Source: Sandaracinaceae bacterium (lineage in GTDB: Bacteria; Myxococcota_A; Polyangia; Polyangiales; Houyiibacteriaceae). Taken from it: a stretch of DNA of 64,000 bases. Each line of letters opens with the position of its first letter. Within the stretch, counting starts at the first letter, position 1. The notes below the pieces were generated by a model. The model was given only the letters and a program-made list of their open reading frames with translations, was not told where the DNA came from and did not search any database. Positions 26,415-35,808 of this stretch are shown piece by piece. The translations under genes were made by a program, and so were the position numbers. The DNA is taken from contig JACKEJ010000004.1 in the NCBI GenBank assembly GCA_020633055.1, positions 62,001 to 126,000 of the forward strand. Reading direction: 5' to 3'.

Positions 26415-28433
26415 ATGAAGCCCAACGCGACAGGCAGGAGAGGACTTTGGGGGATCGTCGCGGCGTTGACGTTGGCCGCGGTGCCTGGCTGTCACTGCGG
26501 GAGCCGTCATGGTGGCGGCGATGGTGGGCCATCGGACGCGGCCGCGCTCGACCAGTCCGACCGACCCGACCAGCCCCGCGATGACGGCGGCGTCGACCCC
26601 GACCCCTGCACCCTCAGCGGCCGCAACTTCGTGGTCAGGCTCGACCAGGTGGACGACATCGACCTGCTGTTCATGATGGACGACTCGCCGTCGATGCGGC
26701 AGGAGCAGGCCGCGATCGTGCAGGAGATCCCGCGGTTGGTGGAGGTGCTCGCCAGCGGTGACCGGGACGGTGACGGGACCGAGGACTTCCGTCCTCTCGC
26801 CACCATCCAGCTGGGCGTGATCACGAGCAACATGGGGGTCGGAGGCGTTCGGTTGCCGGCCACCGCACGGTGCGCCTCCGCGCTGGGTGATGACGGGGTC
26901 CTGCTGACCAGGCCCCGCGGCACCGACAGCTCGTGCGCCGACAGCTACCCGCCGTTCTTGTCGTTCGCGAGCGAGACCGACGACCCCGCGGAGTTCGCCG
27001 CAGCGGCTGGATGCTTGGCGGTGACGGGCCAGGAGGGGTGCGCGTTCGAGCAGCAGCTCGAGGCTGTCCTCAAGGCTCTGACCCCCGCCGAGTCGACGGT
27101 GCGCTTCGAGCACGAACGAGGCGGCGTGCTCGTGCGCTCGACTCAGGGGCACGGTGGCTCGGGGCTGAACCACGGCTTCCTGCGTGACACCTCTCTCCTC
27201 GCAGTCGTGATGATCACGGACGAGGATGACTGCTCGAGCCGCGATCTGGATCTGTACGACCTGACCCCACCCTCCCAGGGCACGGCCCAATACCCCGTGC
27301 CGACCGACGCGAACGGGAACATCGCGCCCAACCTGCAGTGTTCCACGTATCGCAACGTGCAGTACGACGTCCTCAAGCGGCACGTCGCGGGGCTGCTGGC
27401 CCTGCGTCCCGACGCAGCCGACCTCCTCGTGTTCGCCGTCATCGCGGGTGTCGACCCCGACGCGCTGGCGGCGCACACGAGCATCGTCGATGCGGACGGG
27501 CACGTCGAGCGGAGCGTCGATTTCGCCGCGCTGTTGAGCGATCCGACCATGCAGGAGGTCGTCAACGTGGCGCAGAGGGATATTCTGCCGGGCTGCACCC
27601 GTCCAGACCCGGACGCGCCCGACGATCCGCTGCTGACCAACATCGCCAGTCCGCCCCGTCGCCTGGTCAGCGTCGCAGCCGGGCTCGACCAGCAGGGCGC
27701 GCACGGCGTCGTGGCCTCCATCTGCCAATCACGCGACCCGCTGGCTGGAGACCACACCGCAGATTTCACGCCAGCCTTCGACGACATCCTCCTGGCCGTC
27801 GCGAATGCGCTGCCGCCGGGGTGCATCGACGAGGAGCTGGCGCGGAGTCCGACCGGCGAGGTGAGCTGCGTGGTCCTCGAGACCCTGCCTCCGGGGCTCA
27901 CGTGCGCCTCTCAGCAGGGTCGCGGGCGGGAGCCGACTCCGGTTCGAGTCGAGGGCAACGGGGCGGGCGCGCGCGAGACGTGCCGTGTCGCACAGGTCGC
28001 CCCCACTCCGGCGGATGTGGCCGAGGGTCGGGATCCCAGCGGCACGGGATGGTTCTACGACGACTACACGACCCAACGGGCAACGCGTTGCTCGCCCGGC
28101 CGACAAGCGGTCGTGTTCAGCGCCGGAGCGGGCCCCACGGTGGACGCAGAGGTCGTAATGGAGTGCTATGGCGCTGCTCCCGCCACCGACGGGCGAGCCG
28201 ACGTGGGGACGGGCTGCGTGGTCGATCCCACGGCATGCGACCTGAGCGGTACGGACCTGGCCAGCTTGCGGGCGCAGTACCGTCGTCCCGACGCCACGCT
28301 CGTGTGCGCAGGGGAGGGCAACTGCCACCTGTCTTGCGCGACCGACGGCGACTGTCCAGGCCTGCAGGTGTGCACCGAGGAGGACGGGGGGAGCGTGTGT
28401 CGGGACGCCTCCTGCTCGCTGTCCGGCCCTTGA
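26415..28433 (+). CDS. von Willebrand A-like lipoprotein
   Basis: 672 residues from ATG 26415, chosen for its spacing to AGGAGG. A signal peptide ends in a lipobox (AAVPGC), followed by a Gly/Asp-rich linker. Residues ~75-430 resemble a von Willebrand factor A-type domain: a hydrophobic strand leads into DDSPSMRQEQ (a MIDAS-like D-x-S-x-S variant), later VVMITDEDDCSSRD and the strand LLVFAVIAGVDPD. This arrangement is common in myxobacterial surface lipoproteins of unknown function. The C-terminal ~150 residues carry disulfide-type cysteines, ending in CHLSCATDGDCPGLQVC. It is probably an outer-surface adhesion or metal-binding protein; the ligand is unknown. Nothing couples it to its neighbours beyond shared strand. 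Confidence 0.75.
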   Translation: MKPNATGRRGLWGIVAALTLAAVPGCHCGSRHGGGDGGPSDAAALDQSDRPDQPRDDGGVDPDPCTLSGRNFVVRLDQVDDIDLLFMMDDSPSMRQEQAAIVQEIPRLVEVLASGDRDGDGTEDFRPLATIQLGVITSNMGVGGVRLPATARCASALGDDGVLLTRPRGTDSSCADSYPPFLSFASETDDPAEFAAAAGCLAVTGQEGCAFEQQLEAVLKALTPAESTVRFEHERGGVLVRSTQGHGGSGLNHGFLRDTSLLAVVMITDEDDCSSRDLDLYDLTPPSQGTAQYPVPTDANGNIAPNLQCSTYRNVQYDVLKRHVAGLLALRPDAADLLVFAVIAGVDPDALAAHTSIVDADGHVERSVDFAALLSDPTMQEVVNVAQRDILPGCTRPDPDAPDDPLLTNIASPPRRLVSVAAGLDQQGAHGVVASICQSRDPLAGDHTADFTPAFDDILLAVANALPPGCIDEELARSPTGEVSCVVLETLPPGLTCASQQGRGREPTPVRVEGNGAGARETCRVAQVAPTPADVAEGRDPSGTGWFYDDYTTQRATRCSPGRQAVVFSAGAGPTVDAEVVMECYGAAPATDGRADVGTGCVVDPTACDLSGTDLASLRAQYRRPDATLVCAGEGNCHLSCATDGDCPGLQVCTEEDGGSVCRDASCSLSGP

Positions 28434-28509
28434 GGCTCGGACCATCGGGATGGCGGCGGCCTCCAAGGCTTGCAGGGAACCCCTACCGCGCGCTAGCGTG
28501 GTGACGCTC

Positions 28510-28848
28510 ATGAGGCTGTTGCTGCGCTACCTCCTGCTGCTGCTCGTGACCGTGTCCCTGTCTCCGGGGCTCGGCGAGGCGCTGCACGACGGGGCACATC
28601 AGCTGCTCGAGGCAGGGCAGCCGGAGGGCGCCGAGGCCGCCCACGCGGACGAGGACTGCCCCGAGCACGGCTGCACACCCATGGCCCACCGCTGCAGCTG
28701 CTGCGCGTCCATGCACGCCATGCAGAGCGCCACCCAGCCGCAGCCCGCGTGGCACGCGCTCGCCCGTACGCTCGTCCACGGCGATGGCGCGAACACGCGC
28801 TACGCCGAGGGCATCGACTGCGAGCTGCAGCGGCCTCCTCGCGCCTGA
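28510..28848 (+). CDS. Small Cys/His-rich signal-peptide protein at the head of the metal-efflux operon
   Basis: 112 residues from ATG 28510, set at the start of a hydrophobic signal (LLLRYLLLLLVTVSLS). The mature part has clustered potential metal ligands: EALHDGAHQLLE, AHADEDCPEHGC and HRCSCCASMHAMQ. I know no named family for it. Its place just before an outer-membrane factor, membrane-fusion protein and HME-RND pump, all on the same strand, suggests a periplasmic metal-binding or sensing accessory protein. That role is inference. A GTG/ATG further upstream in the frame (28450) would add a non-signal-like extension and is less likely. Confidence 0.6.
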   Translation: MRLLLRYLLLLLVTVSLSPGLGEALHDGAHQLLEAGQPEGAEAAHADEDCPEHGCTPMAHRCSCCASMHAMQSATQPQPAWHALARTLVHGDGANTRYAEGIDCELQRPPRA

Positions 28849-28959
28849 GGGAGCGGCGCGCCGGGAGTAGTCCGTCCGCATCACGGGAGGACGCGCGCCG
28901 CCAACGTGGGCCCCGAGCCGGGGTCCATCCGTCTGGCCCTTCCTGCGTGAGGTACCCCC

Positions 28960-30324
28960 ATGAAGACTGCTCTCGCGGTGCTCGGCACCGTCTCCTGCCT
29001 GTGCGTGGCGCATCCGGTCGCCGCGCAGCCCAGCGTCCCCGACGTTCCCCCAGACCGTGCGCGTGAGGCCGCGGCCGCCATCCACGCGCCCCTCGCGCGG
29101 CCCACCGTCTCGATAGGCGGGGTCCCCACCGCCCTCGACGCGCTCCTGCGGCGCGCCGACGAGCATGGCCCCGCAGTGCGCGTCGCCAGCGCCGAGGTGG
29201 AGCTCGCGCGCGCCGAGCAGGGCGCCGCCACGCCCCTGCTGCCCGACAACGCCACCCTGCAGCTCGGCCTGGGCCAGCGCCGCGCCACTTCGGGGGGCAC
29301 CGCCGTCGACGCCGAGGTGCAGCTGCTGCAGCCCATCGAGATCGGGGGTCAGCGCCGCCTGCGTCGCGAGGTGGCCGCGGCCGCGCGGCTGTCCCGAGAG
29401 CGCTCCCTCGAGCGCGTGCGGTGGGAGCTGCACCAGCGCGTGCACGCCACCTACCGCCTGGCCATCGCGACGCGCGAGCGCGCCGCGCTGACGCAGCAGC
29501 TGGCGCAGGTGGCGGAGCAGCTGCTCGACATCGCGCGCAGGCGCGCCCGGGCGAACGACGTGGCGCCACTCGTGGTGCGCATCGCCGAGGCCGAGGCCGC
29601 GCAGGCGCGCCAGCGCGCGGTGGCGGCGCTCCAGGACTACCGCAGCGTATGCCTGCAGCTCGCCGAGCTCTCTGGGTGGGAGGGAGTCCAGCCGCCCGAG
29701 CCCGTGGGCGACCTGCCCTCCCCCCAGCACGCGCCATCGCTGCAGCAGCTGATGGACGTCGCCCTCGAGCACAACGTCGACCTGCGCCAGCTGCGCGCGG
29801 AGAACGACGAGGCTCTCTCTCGCGCGCGCCTGGCCGCCCGCGACGCCTACCCCGACCCGGCCATCGGCGTGCAGTACGGCTACGAGGGGGCCACCCAGGC
29901 CGGCGGCGCGCAGCACATCGTCATGGGCGTGCTGCAGCTCCCCATCCCGTCGTTCGCGCTGAACCAAGAGGGGCGCGCTCGGGCTGACGCGCAGCAGGGC
30001 GTCGCCGAAGCCCAGCGGGACGCGCGCGCGGCGGTGCTGGTGGCGCGCATCGAGCGGCTCCGCACGAGCGTGGACGCGGCGGCCGAGCGGGTGGAGGCCT
30101 TCGGCTCCGACGTGCTGCCGCGCTTCTCCGAGAACCTCAGCATGGTGCGCGAGGCGTTCGCGCTGGGGGAGTACGACATCCTGCGCGTTTCGGTGGCGCT
30201 GGAGCGCTTCCTGGCCGTGCAGCAGCAGGCCCTCGACGCGTACGTGGACTACTTCAACGCCGTGGCCGAGCTGGAGCTGCAGCTAGGACGCGAGATCTGG
30301 CCCGACGAGGAGGTGGCGTCGTGA
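28960..30324 (+). CDS. CzcC/CusC-type outer-membrane efflux protein
   Basis: 454 residues with a signal peptide (cleaved at about VAAQ). It has the two-fold repeat of TolC-family outer-membrane factors: long amphipathic helices rich in Ala/Arg/Glu (AVRVASAEVELARAEQG...; QLRAENDEALSRARLAARDA) and short beta segments facing the membrane (ATLQLGLGQRR; IGVQYGYEG). The sequence ends with the family-typical YVDYFNAVAELELQLG. It would form the outer-membrane exit duct of a heavy-metal tripartite pump. A GAGG motif (28949-28952) sits seven bases before the ATG, and the stop overlaps the membrane-fusion gene by four bases. The metal cannot be told from this subunit. Confidence 0.9.
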   Translation: MKTALAVLGTVSCLCVAHPVAAQPSVPDVPPDRAREAAAAIHAPLARPTVSIGGVPTALDALLRRADEHGPAVRVASAEVELARAEQGAATPLLPDNATLQLGLGQRRATSGGTAVDAEVQLLQPIEIGGQRRLRREVAAAARLSRERSLERVRWELHQRVHATYRLAIATRERAALTQQLAQVAEQLLDIARRRARANDVAPLVVRIAEAEAAQARQRAVAALQDYRSVCLQLAELSGWEGVQPPEPVGDLPSPQHAPSLQQLMDVALEHNVDLRQLRAENDEALSRARLAARDAYPDPAIGVQYGYEGATQAGGAQHIVMGVLQLPIPSFALNQEGRARADAQQGVAEAQRDARAAVLVARIERLRTSVDAAAERVEAFGSDVLPRFSENLSMVREAFALGEYDILRVSVALERFLAVQQQALDAYVDYFNAVAELELQLGREIWPDEEVAS

Positions 30325-31478
30325 TCCGCTCACTCACGCTGCTGTCGCTGCTGCTGCTCCTCGGCTGTGATGGGTTCACGTCGCGCGGCGAGCCCGCCGA
30401 GTCGGAGCACGAGGGCGAAGACGAGCATGGGCACGCCGACGGCGAGTCCGACGAGCGCGTGGTCCACCTGAGCCCCGCGGCCATCACCACCAACGACATC
30501 GAGGTGGGGGCCGTGGAGGAGCGCGCCCTGAGCGGCGGCGCGGGGCTGCCCGCCGAGCTGAGCTTCGACCCGCTCAGCGTGGCGCACGTGTCGCCGCTCG
30601 CGAGCGGGCGCTTCATCAGCGTGGAGGTCGAGCTGGGGCAGCGGGTCACGCCGGGAATGTTGCTGGCCGTGGTGGCCTCCGAGACCGCGTCCGAGGCCAG
30701 CTCACGACTCACGGAGGCACGCGCGCAGCTCACCGCGGCGGAGACCGCGCTGGCGCGCCAGCGGCAGCTGGTGGGTGAGGGCATCGGCGCGCACTCGGCG
30801 CTCGTGGACGCGGAGGCTGTGGTGGCGGGCCTGCGCGCGCGCAGCACGGGTCTGTCGCGTCAGCTCGGCGTGCTGGGCTCGGGCCGCTCGGGGCAGCTGC
30901 GCTTGGTGGCCCCCATCGAGGGCGTCGTCATTCAGCTGCACGCGACGCCCGGCGAGACGTCCAGCACCGACGAGCCCGCCTTCACCATCGCCAACCCGGA
31001 CGCCATCAGCGTCTACGTGCAGGTGCCGGAGCTGGCCATCGGCACGGTACGACTCGGGCAGCGCGCCCTGTTCCGTCCGCACGCTTTCCCGGACCTCGCG
31101 CTGCCAGGGGTGGTCAACTACATCGCGCCCACCATCGACCCCGACACACGCAGCCTCAGCATGCGCGTCGCGCTGGACGCGATGACGCCCAACCTGCTGA
31201 GCGGCATGTACGGCAGCCTCGAGATCGTGGGCGACCAGCGCCGCTCGCTCGCCGTGCCCTGCAACGCGGTGGTCACGCTGGGCGGCGCGACCCAGGCGTT
31301 CGTGCCCGGCGACGCGGAGGGCGAGTTCAGGCCCGTCGCCGTGCGCGTCGGACGGCGCGCGGGCGCGTACTGCGAGCTCCTCGAGGGGCTCGAGACCGGC
31401 GACCCCGTGGTCACCCGTGGGGCCTTCACGCTCAAGAGCGCGCTCTCCCAGGGCGAGCTCGCCGAGCACGAGCACTGA
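30321..31478 (+). CDS. CzcB/CusB-type periplasmic adaptor (membrane-fusion) lipoprotein
   Basis: 385 residues from a GTG start overlapping the previous stop (GTGA), with GAGGAGG at 30307-30313 placed seven bases upstream. A lipobox (LLLLLGC) is followed by an acidic, His-containing stretch (SEHEGEDEHGHADGES) typical of adaptors of divalent-metal pumps. Then come a barrel-hybrid/lipoyl half (ASGRFISVEVELGQRVTPG), a helical hairpin (SRLTEARAQLTAAETAL...), the second lipoyl half (LVAPIEGVVIQLHATPGE) and a beta-barrel (NYIAPTIDPDTRSLSMRVAL). It would link the inner-membrane pump to the outer-membrane duct. The His/Glu-rich N-terminus may bind the exported metal (inference). Confidence 0.9.
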   Translation: MIRSLTLLSLLLLLGCDGFTSRGEPAESEHEGEDEHGHADGESDERVVHLSPAAITTNDIEVGAVEERALSGGAGLPAELSFDPLSVAHVSPLASGRFISVEVELGQRVTPGMLLAVVASETASEASSRLTEARAQLTAAETALARQRQLVGEGIGAHSALVDAEAVVAGLRARSTGLSRQLGVLGSGRSGQLRLVAPIEGVVIQLHATPGETSSTDEPAFTIANPDAISVYVQVPELAIGTVRLGQRALFRPHAFPDLALPGVVNYIAPTIDPDTRSLSMRVALDAMTPNLLSGMYGSLEIVGDQRRSLAVPCNAVVTLGGATQAFVPGDAEGEFRPVAVRVGRRAGAYCELLEGLETGDPVVTRGAFTLKSALSQGELAEHEH

Positions 31479-31491
31479 GCAAGAGGACCTC

Positions 31492-34400
31492 ATGAAAGCC
31501 ATCCTCGAGCTCTGCCTCAAGTGGCGTGTGCTGGTCTTCTCGTTCGTGGCCATGGTCGTGGCCCTCGGCGTGAGGAGCGCGCTCGTCCTGCCCATCGACG
31601 CCGTCCCGGACATCACCAACGTCCAGGTCCAGGTCCTGACCAACGCGCCCTCGCTCGGCCCGGTCGACATCGAGCGCACCGTGACCTTCCCCATCGAGTC
31701 CGCCATGAGCGGCCTGCCCGACGTCGAGGAGATCCGCAGCGTGTCGCGCTTCGGGCTCTCGGCCGTGACCATCGTGTTCGACGAGGGCACCGACCTCCTG
31801 CGCGCGCGGCAGCTGGTGGGCGAGCGCCTGTCGAGCGTCACCGAGGCGCTGCCCGCGGGCGTGCGGCCAGAGCTGGGCCCGCTGAGCTCGGGCCTCGGCG
31901 AGGTGCTCCAGTTCGAGGTGCGCAGCGAGCGGCACACGCCCATGGAGCTGCGCGCGCTGCTGGACTGGTTCATCGCGGTGGAGCTGCGCGGGGTGCCCGG
32001 CGTGGTGGAGGTGAACAGCTTCGGCGGGGAGCTGAAGACCTACGAGGTGGAGGTCATCCCCGACCGCCTGCGCGCGCTGAACGTGTCGCTGTCGCAGCTG
32101 TACCAGGCCCTCGAGGAGAACAACGGGACCGTCGGGGGCGGCTACCTCGTGCGCGCGGGCGAGCAGCTGGTGGTGCGGGGCGAGGGGCGCGCGCAGAGCC
32201 TCGACGACATCGCCGAGACGGTCATCGACACGCGCGACGAGACCGGTGTGCCCGTGCGCGTCCGCGACGTGGCGCGCGTGCACTTCGCGCCGATGCTGCG
32301 GCAGGGCGCCGTCACCCGCGACGCGCGCGGCGAGGTGGTGACGGGCGTGGTGATGATGCTGATCGGCGCGAACGGCCGGGAGGTGGTCGAGGCCGCCAAG
32401 GAGCGCCTGGCGCGCCTCGCTCCGGCGCTCCCCGAGGGCGTCAGCGTGGACATCTTCTACGACCGCTCGGAGCTGGTGGACCGCACCATCCGCACGGTCG
32501 CGACCAACCTCGCGGAGGGCGCGCTGATCGTCGTGGCCGTGCTGTTCCTCTTGCTGGGGAGCTTGCGCGGCGGGCTCATCGTGGCGGCCGCGATCCCCTT
32601 CGCCATGCTGGTGGCCTTCACCGCCATGGAGCTGGCCGGGCTGAGCGGCAACTTGATGAGCCTCGGGGCCATCGACTTCGGCATCGTGGTGGACGGCTCC
32701 ATCATCGTGGTGGAGAACGCGGTGGTGCACCTGGCCGCCGCTGCGCGCGGCAAGGAGCGCCCGCTGACCTACGCCGAGGCGTCCGAGGTGGTGCTGGGCT
32801 CGACGCTCAGCGTGCGGCGCGCGGCCCTGTTCGGCGAGGCCATCATCGTGCTGGTGTACGTGCCGCTGCTCACGCTCGGTGGGGTCGAGGGCAAGATGTT
32901 CAAGCCCATGGCGCTGACGGTGCTGTTCGCGCTGGGCGGCGCCTTCATCGCGTCGCTGACTTTCGTGCCCGTGCTCGTGGCCACGTTCATGCGCACCCAC
33001 ACGGAGGAGCGGGAGCCCTTCTTGGTGCGACTGCTGCACCGCGTGTACCCCGCGCTTCTCGGGCGCGCGCTGCGTCACCCACGGATCATCGCCACGCTCT
33101 GTCTCGTCACGCTCGTCGGGACGGCGGTCGGCGCGAGCCAGATGGGCGCCGAGTTCATCCCGCGCCTGGACGAGGGAGCGCTGGCCGTCCAGGTGATGCG
33201 CCTGCCCAGCGTGTCGCTGGAGGAGAGCGTCGAGGGCAGCCGCCGCGTGGAGAGCGTGCTGCGCGAGTTCGACGAGGTGCGCTCGGTCAATCTCTGAAGA
33301 CGGGCGCGCTGAGGTCGCGACCGACCTGATGGGCGTCGAGATCTCGGAGTCATCGTCACCCTGCACCCGCGCGCGAGCGCTGGACCTGACGCACCCGCGA
33401 CGAGCTGGTCGCGGCGTGATGTCGGCGCAGCTCGAGAGCGCTTCCGCCCGGGATGGGCTTCGTTCTCGCAGCCGATCGAGCCGCGGCTGCCGAGCTTCAT
33501 TAGCGCGGCAGCTGCCCGACGTGGGCCATATCACAGCTCTATGGCGGAGACCCCTGACGAGCTGGAGCGGCTGAGCGGTGCCGTGCAGGCCGCCGTGCGG
33601 ACGCGTGCCCGGGGCCAGCGACGTACGCGGGTGAGCAGCTGGCCGACTGCCGATGGAGGTCACCGTCGACTGTGGCGGCCGCACGCTACGGCGGGTGGCG
33701 CGCGACGCGCTGACGCCATCGAGGCGATCGGTGGACGCGCCGTGGGCGAGGGGTGTACGAGGGCAGGTGCGTTTACTGGATGCAGGTGCCTGCCGGCGAC
33801 GCTGCGGGACGACTCTGGAGCAGCTGCGGCTCGTTCGTCAGCGGCGCAGCGCGGCGCCTGGTCCCGCTCGGGCAGGGCGGCGAGCCTCGAGCTGGTCGAC
33901 TCCCGGCGAGCATCAGCCGCGAGGCCGTGCAATGGCGACCATCGTCGAGGTGGCCAACGTGCGCGGCCGTGACCTGGCCAGCTCGTGCGCGAGGCGCAGG
34001 GCGCGCGGAGCGGAGTAATAGCGCACCCTGGCACTATCATCGCGTAAGGCTAGCATGAGAACCCGCTGCCGCCACTGGCGCCTGCTGGTCGCGGTGCTGT
34101 CGGCGCTGCTGATTCGTGTTGCTCTACGTCGCCTTCTCATGATGCGAAGACGGGCCGCGCTGATCTACCTCAACGCCCTTCTGCGGCGGTCGGCGGCGGT
34201 GCTGCTGGCGCTGCGTGAGGCCTGCCCTTTTCTCCATCAGGCGCGGCCGTGGGGCTTCATCGCCCTGTTCGGCATCGCGGTGCTGAACGGGGTGGTGCTG
34301 CCGGACCACCATCAAGAACTCATGCGTCACGGCGAGCGTAAGGAGGCGGCCCGTGCCGGGGCCGAGAGCCGCCTGCGCGCGGTGGTCATGACCGGGGCGG

Positions 34401-34579
34401 TGGCGGCGCTGGGCTTCCTCCCCATGGCGCTGTCGAACGGCGCAGGCGCGGAGGTGCAGCGCCCGCTCGCGACCGTGGTGATCGGGGGGCTCGTGAGCGC
34501 CACGTTCCTCACGCTGTTCGTGCTGCCCAGCCTGTACGCGTGGCTGTTCGCGGATGGGTCAAAGGAGGCTCCTTCCTGA
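31492..34579 (+). pseudogene. CzcA/CusA-type heavy-metal RND pump, disrupted in its second half
   Basis: Expected product is a ~1,030-residue proton-driven metal antiporter. The first 601 codons are intact to a stop at 33295-33297: the first membrane helix, periplasmic porter half, and the HME-RND signature DFGIVVDGSIIVVEN with flanking membrane helices. Beyond the stop, family sequence continues in other frames: GRAEVATDLMGVEISE just after 33300; later DAIEAIGGRAVGEG, LPATLRDDSG and SLELVDS around 33715-33905; NVRGRDLAS near 33957. The conserved C-terminus returns in frame from about 34250 (GFIALFGIAVLNGVVL, GAGAEVQRPLATVVIGGL). The whole span is 3,088 bases, about the normal gene length, so this is many small indels rather than one deletion. 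It could be a true pseudogene or a locally poor assembly. If real, the efflux system lacks a full pump unless another copy exists. Confidence 0.88.
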
Positions 34580-34674
34580 GGTCACGCCGATGTGTTCGGG
34601 GCGACCAGCCTCGATGCTCACGTGCGGCTGCAGCACATCCGTTCACATAGCCATCGAGCGTGCACCCCGCTGCG

Positions 34675-34992
34675 TCAGTGGTAATCGTCTTCGAGCTGGT
34701 GGCGGACGGCGACGACCACCACCTCCGTCACCGACTCGATGTCGATCAGCGCGACGTAGCCCGTTCGCCCAAAGGGGATGATCAGCTCGCGCAGGAACGG
34801 ACTCTGTCCGGCCTTGCGGCACGTGAACGGCGATGTTTTGAGGGTCACGAAGCCGGCGCGGATCGCAGCCACAGCCTGCTCCGCCAGCATCAGATCACCT
34901 CCATCCCGCTCCAGCTCGCGTTGCAGGACGAAATCGAAGAGGCGGTCGAGGTCGGCCTCCGCACCGCGGGTCAGTCGAACCCTGAAGGTCAC
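34675..34992 (-). CDS. RelE/ParE-superfamily toxin
   Basis: 105 residues, starting at a GTG that overlaps the antitoxin stop (GTGA). The sequence follows the RelE/ParE fold: N-terminal strand and helix (FRVRLTRGAEADLDRLFDFVLQREL), a second helix (AEQAVAAIRAGFVTL), then strands with the typical FLRELIIPFGRTGYVALIDI and a final VVVAVRHQLEDDY. In this superfamily the protein either cleaves ribosome-bound mRNA (RelE) or poisons gyrase (ParE); which applies cannot be decided here. It is the downstream gene of a two-gene minus-strand operon next to the decayed efflux pump. Confidence 0.85.
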   Translation of the reverse strand: MTFRVRLTRGAEADLDRLFDFVLQRELERDGGDLMLAEQAVAAIRAGFVTLKTSPFTCRKAGQSPFLRELIIPFGRTGYVALIDIESVTEVVVVAVRHQLEDDYH

Positions 34993-35270
34993 TTGCGGGT
35001 CTTGGCGAGGCGAGCACGCGCGGTGTCGAGCTTGCCTTGTAGCGCAGCGACAACATCGTCGGCGTCGACGTAGTCACCGGTGCGCTTGGCCTCGTCGCGC
35101 GAGCGCAGGCCACGGGCAACGAACTCGGCTTGGAGGAGTCGCCGCTGGACGCTGGCGCGCACGGAAGCCTCGACGAACTCCGAGAGGGTCTCGCCCTCGG
35201 CCAGGACCGACTCCACTTCGGCCCGGAACTCGGGCTCGACGCGCACGGAAGGGATGGTGGCCGACTTCAT
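34989..35270 (-). CDS. Antitoxin of the RelE/ParE-type module (YlcI/YnfO-like)
   Basis: 93 residues. The start is set at MKSATIPSVRVEPEFR, the usual beginning of this ribbon-helix-helix-like antitoxin type: strand IPSVRVE, helix EFRAEVESVLAEG, then ETLSEFVEASVRASVQRR. The C-terminal tail (FVARGLRSRDEAKRTGDYVDADDVVAALQGKLDTA) would wrap the toxin. The open frame continues upstream without similarity, so longer starts are unlikely. The pair probably represses its own promoter, as such antitoxins do. The gene overlaps the toxin start by four bases. Confidence 0.82.
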   Translation of the reverse strand: MKSATIPSVRVEPEFRAEVESVLAEGETLSEFVEASVRASVQRRLLQAEFVARGLRSRDEAKRTGDYVDADDVVAALQGKLDTARARLAKTRK

Positions 35271-35808
35271 GGGCACAATGTATCGCAATTGCACCACACA
35301 GCCCAGCATGGCCGTGCGCCATCGCAGCCACGCTCTACCACGCGTGCCGAAGCGGTGGCGTTGCCGAGTGCGGCCTTTACGCGAGCGAGGGTGAGGACGC
35401 GGACGTGACTGGTGGAGACAAGGCCGGCGTGACGCAACAGGTCCTGCTCCATTCGGTCTCGTACTTCGCCCATCGCTCGCCTCCATGACTTGGCCACGTC
35501 CCCGATGGACGGGCTCAATCCACAGCGTCGTTCCGATGAAGCAGCCATGCCCCTGAACGTCGCGATGTCCCTCACCCACGCGACATCAAGCCTGCCGCAG
35601 AGCCGCTTCGTTCGATGAATTGTCTGCGAAGTAAGCCGTAGGTCAGCCAGCCCAGCGCCACCCCGCGTCAGCCCCGCAGCCACCAAAGCGGTGCGGCCTA
35701 GAAGGACGACCAGGTCGCCGACATCTCTGCCAGCTGCCCGCGTTCAGCAGACTTGAGGGACACCCGCGGAGTCTGCCGGCACAGCTCCCTGTGTGGTACT
35801 CTCGTGGC
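35271..35808. other. Gene-poor region upstream of the toxin-antitoxin operon
   Basis: About 540 bases with no gene I can support. A minus-strand open frame of 139 codons (35267-35686) is present but has low-complexity composition and no family resemblance. The stretch should contain the promoter of the toxin-antitoxin pair (near 35280-35300, where AT content rises: TGTATCGCAATTGCA) and that of the following lipoprotein gene. Confidence 0.4.

Noticed and set aside
33541..34018. Two overlapping plus-strand frames as separate new genes
   Set aside because: Their translations contain scattered pieces of the CzcA second periplasmic domain, so they are fragments of the broken pump gene.
35267..35686. 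139-codon minus-strand frame upstream of the antitoxin
   Set aside because: No homology pattern, unusual composition and overlap with the antitoxin start; listed only as part of a gene-poor stretch.
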